Source: Providencia sp. R33
Lineage (GTDB): Bacteria; Pseudomonadota; Gammaproteobacteria; Enterobacterales; Enterobacteriaceae
NCBI RefSeq assembly: GCF_019343475.1
Contig: NZ_CP072453.1
Coordinates: 1,984,001-2,048,000 of the forward strand
Direction: 5' to 3'
DNA length: 64,000 nt
A program made the translations under genes and the position numbers. Below are positions 62,439-64,000 of the stretch, in pieces (position 1 is the first letter of the stretch; each line of letters starts with the position of its first letter). The notes below the pieces were generated by a model. That model did no database searches, was not told where the DNA came from, and saw only the letters and a program-made list of their open reading frames with translations.

Positions 62439-62800
62439 TCGTTTTGTTGAGTAAATTTGATAGAAATTTCTTTATCAATAAGTTATGACACACTTCTAAT
62501 TGGTTAACATAGCGCGATGTGAGCAATTTCGGCTTCACGTTCAAAACCAACTGTCAGATTATACAATATTCTGTCTGGAAAAACTGACGAACTAATATAG
62601 CTTAAGCCTCAATATAGTGGCTTAAGCCTAACTTTCACTATTTCATTTCTATATTTTCTATTTTTAAATGAATACTCAAATATTAAAATTTCTAATTACT
62701 GCTGTCATTCCCTCTTGCCCCTCCTATTTTTATAATAGATTTTTAATTTACTCGTATAATTTCAAATTATATTTGTGTCAATTCGCAATTTCCCGCCCAA
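62439..62800. other. Gene-free region between the defence cassette and cos
   Basis: AT-rich non-coding sequence. An inverted pair, GCTTAAGCC and GGCTTAAGC at about 62600-62630, forms a possible hairpin that may end the defence transcript. No ORF is supported here. Confidence 0.5.
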
Positions 62801-62806
62801 ATCTGC

Positions 62807-63007
62807 ATGAACAAAAAAGGATCGTTACCTGTGCGAAGCGCCACCACTGGCGCAGTTCAGACGATTTCTTGCGAGTGCATGAAAACCGACCTATTTAGTG
62901 GGCAGGCGTGGCGGGGTCACGATTGCGCGGCGAGGTGTTTATTGTTAAATATCCGTCCGCAAAATCTCCGAGCCGTCACGGCGTTAAAATCAAATTTATA
63001 TAACTAG
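62807..63007 (+). CDS. Ash-like reading frame across the cos region
   Basis: A 66-codon ORF that contains MKTDLFSGQAWRGHDCAA and ends RPQNLRAVTALKSNLY. Similar frames are often annotated as ash-family proteins near phage cos/regulatory regions, as I recall. It spans the cos-like site, so it may be a by-product of conserved DNA and not a protein. Confidence 0.3.
   Translation: MNKKGSLPVRSATTGAVQTISCECMKTDLFSGQAWRGHDCAARCLLLNIRPQNLRAVTALKSNLYN
62905..62923. other. Candidate cos site of the P2-like phage
   Basis: GGCGTGGCGGGGTCACGAT resembles the cohesive-end sequence of P2/186-type phages, which start GGCGNGGCGGGG. It lies at the expected place between A plus cargo and the portal gene. Exact cut positions are not determined. 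Confidence 0.7.
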
Positions 63008-63165
63008 ATAGCAATTATTTTTGCGTGTGTTGTGGTGGCGTATGGTGCGTTTAAACCACTATTTGATGGGCCTGATTTCTGGCGAATTCGTCTTGGTGAG
63101 ATAGGTTTGGTATAATAAAGTGGGGTCTTATTATTATTTAGAGCATCGAGAAAGCCGACCTACAG
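63008..63165. other. Non-coding stretch before the portal operon terminator
   Basis: I see no supported ORF here. It may include packaging-related sequence next to cos. Confidence 0.4.
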
Positions 63166-63196
63166 GTAAAAAAATACCGCCTCAGTGGGCGGCATC
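63166..63196 (-). terminator. Terminator behind the portal gene
   Basis: On the minus strand ATGCCGCC pairs with GGCGGTAT around CACTGA and is followed by a T run. It ends the transcript of the portal gene shortly after its stop. Confidence 0.85.
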
Positions 63197-63215
63197 ATTG
63201 AATTAACGAGTAATA

Positions 63216-64000
63216 TTATTCATCGTCTAAATCCAGCGAGTATTTATTAAACTTAATAATCTCCCCGCCAAACCAATCATTCAATTGCATCATCTTACTT
63301 TGTAACGGCATCAACTCATTACGCACAAACACCTTTGCCGCTTTCTCAACATCACCAAAGCCGCCCACGTTTTCAGGAATGATCCCCATGATTTGTGGTG
63401 GCACACGGTGTGCCGCTAACATATCGTCGCGGCTCACATTCTTGATATTGAGAAATTCATCTTTTGCCGCTGCTTCAGAAAGTGGGATTGTTTGGATGCC
63501 GTCTTTCTTTCCCCCTGGTGCATACAAAAATAAATTGCGGAAATTACCCAACCCCTTGCTGCTTTTCAGGGCTTCACGAATTTTATCCACATCATCAGTT
63601 TTTTGTGCCGCATCACTGATATACAAGATATAACCCGCGTGCGAACCATTGAGATAATACTTGCGGCGAAATAGTGTTGCGGCCTCGTTCAGTAGCACCG
63701 ATGGGATTGCCGCAAGATATTCAGGTAAGCCGTATAGTTCCTGATTAATATCAGGCTCAATTAAGTGAAACACTTTGCCCGTTTGAAATTCATACGGTTT
63801 GATATCATACCCATATTGCACAAACCAGTAAGTTTCAAGGTCAACACCGCGGCGGGTAAACTTTGCGGGGGTGTGCTTAAAGTTCAATGCTTGCCCTAAT
63901 CGGTTATCACGCAATTCAAGATAGCCGTTACCAAACAGTAAAAAATCTAACGCCCAGCTATCAAACGCCTGACGGCTTAAATATTTATTGGGAATAAAGG
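63216..64000 (-). CDS. Q: Phage portal protein gpQ (5' part beyond window)
   Basis: This is the C-terminal three quarters of a PBSX/P2-type portal protein; the frame stays open to the right edge (FIPNKYLSRQAFDSWALDFL is the first visible part). Typical motifs are LFGNGYLELRDNR, EIYGLPEYLAA-like YGLPEYLAAIPS, RRKYYLNGSHAGYILY and VPPQIMGIIPENVGGFGD. Twelve such subunits form the DNA entry ring of the capsid. It is the first gene of the leftward-reading structural block, opposite to the early genes, as in P2. Confidence 0.93.
   Translation of the reverse strand, partial: FIPNKYLSRQAFDSWALDFLLFGNGYLELRDNRLGQALNFKHTPAKFTRRGVDLETYWFVQYGYDIKPYEFQTGKVFHLIEPDINQELYGLPEYLAAIPSVLLNEAATLFRRKYYLNGSHAGYILYISDAAQKTDDVDKIREALKSSKGLGNFRNLFLYAPGGKKDGIQTIPLSEAAAKDEFLNIKNVSRDDMLAAHRVPPQIMGIIPENVGGFGDVEKAAKVFVRNELMPLQSKMMQLNDWFGGEIIKFNKYSLDLDDE

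Larger units (their letters stand above)
52600..64000. mobile_element. P2-like prophage, left part (continues beyond window)
   Basis: Gene order int, C, cox, early genes, A, cargo, cos, Q (portal, opposite strand) is that of P2/186-type phages in prophage orientation. Integrase, C and Cox individually resemble their P2 counterparts. The left boundary is only approximate because the second att copy lies outside the window. Confidence 0.9.

Noticed and set aside
62668..62898. ORF of 76 codons before cos
   Set aside because: No ribosome site, composition typical of AT-rich non-coding DNA, and it overlaps the cos-proximal sequence.

Overview
The window looks like a chromosomal segment of a gammaproteobacterium of the Morganellaceae, most likely Providencia. 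It is AT-rich. The yniA-yniB-yniC cluster, a LexA-controlled ydjM, tcyP, ykgJ, yhbW and ydcY are enterobacterial core genes. The ribitol and D-arabitol genes closely resemble the Klebsiella operons. Genus is inferred from overall character, not from a marker gene.

Layout: (1) 1-2960, the sitABCD manganese/iron ABC importer, with sitA cut by the window edge. (2) 3046-13161, a compact four-gene minus-strand operon with no recognised name: a ClpB-like AAA+ ATPase, a small radical-SAM protein, a 2092-residue kinase-like/SF1 helicase/endonuclease-like fusion, and a coiled-coil protein. This is the best candidate for an undescribed system and looks like a defence or nucleic-acid-surveillance module. 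(3) 13430-23379, mostly core genes, interrupted by three tandem 129-bp hairpin repeats. (4) 23440-25326, two AT-rich paralogous genes of unknown function. (5) 25554-29255, two M20 amidohydrolases and a membrane transporter.

(6) 29867-50777 is a polyol catabolism island. It holds a D-arabitol operon (dalD-dalK-dalT, divergent dalR) and then the fluoride exporter crcB with a fluoride riboswitch. A tetritol locus follows: SorC/EryD-like regulator, split DhaK/DhaL-type kinase, MFS transporter, erythritol/L-threitol dehydrogenase, RpiB-type isomerase, transketolase and D-threitol dehydrogenase-like SDR. fetAB iron-export genes and the ribitol genes rbtR/rbtD/rbtK complete the island. Three promoter regions of the tetritol locus share a TGAAC-N4-GTTCA operator-like palindrome, which suggests one regulon. 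The inferred flow is tetritol to erythrulose, to erythrulose phosphate, to erythrose 4-phosphate, and then into the pentose phosphate pathway through the dedicated transketolase.

(7) From about 52.6 kb to the end lies the left part of a P2-like prophage: integrase, C repressor, Cox, early genes, Dam methylase, replication protein A, a cos-like site and the start of the structural operon (portal, cut by the window edge). Between gene A and cos, where P2 carries tin and old, sits a two-gene ATPase/HNH cassette resembling the Septu (PtuAB) anti-phage system. A gene of opposite orientation interrupts the early operon. No tRNA, rRNA, CRISPR array or insertion sequence was recognised.
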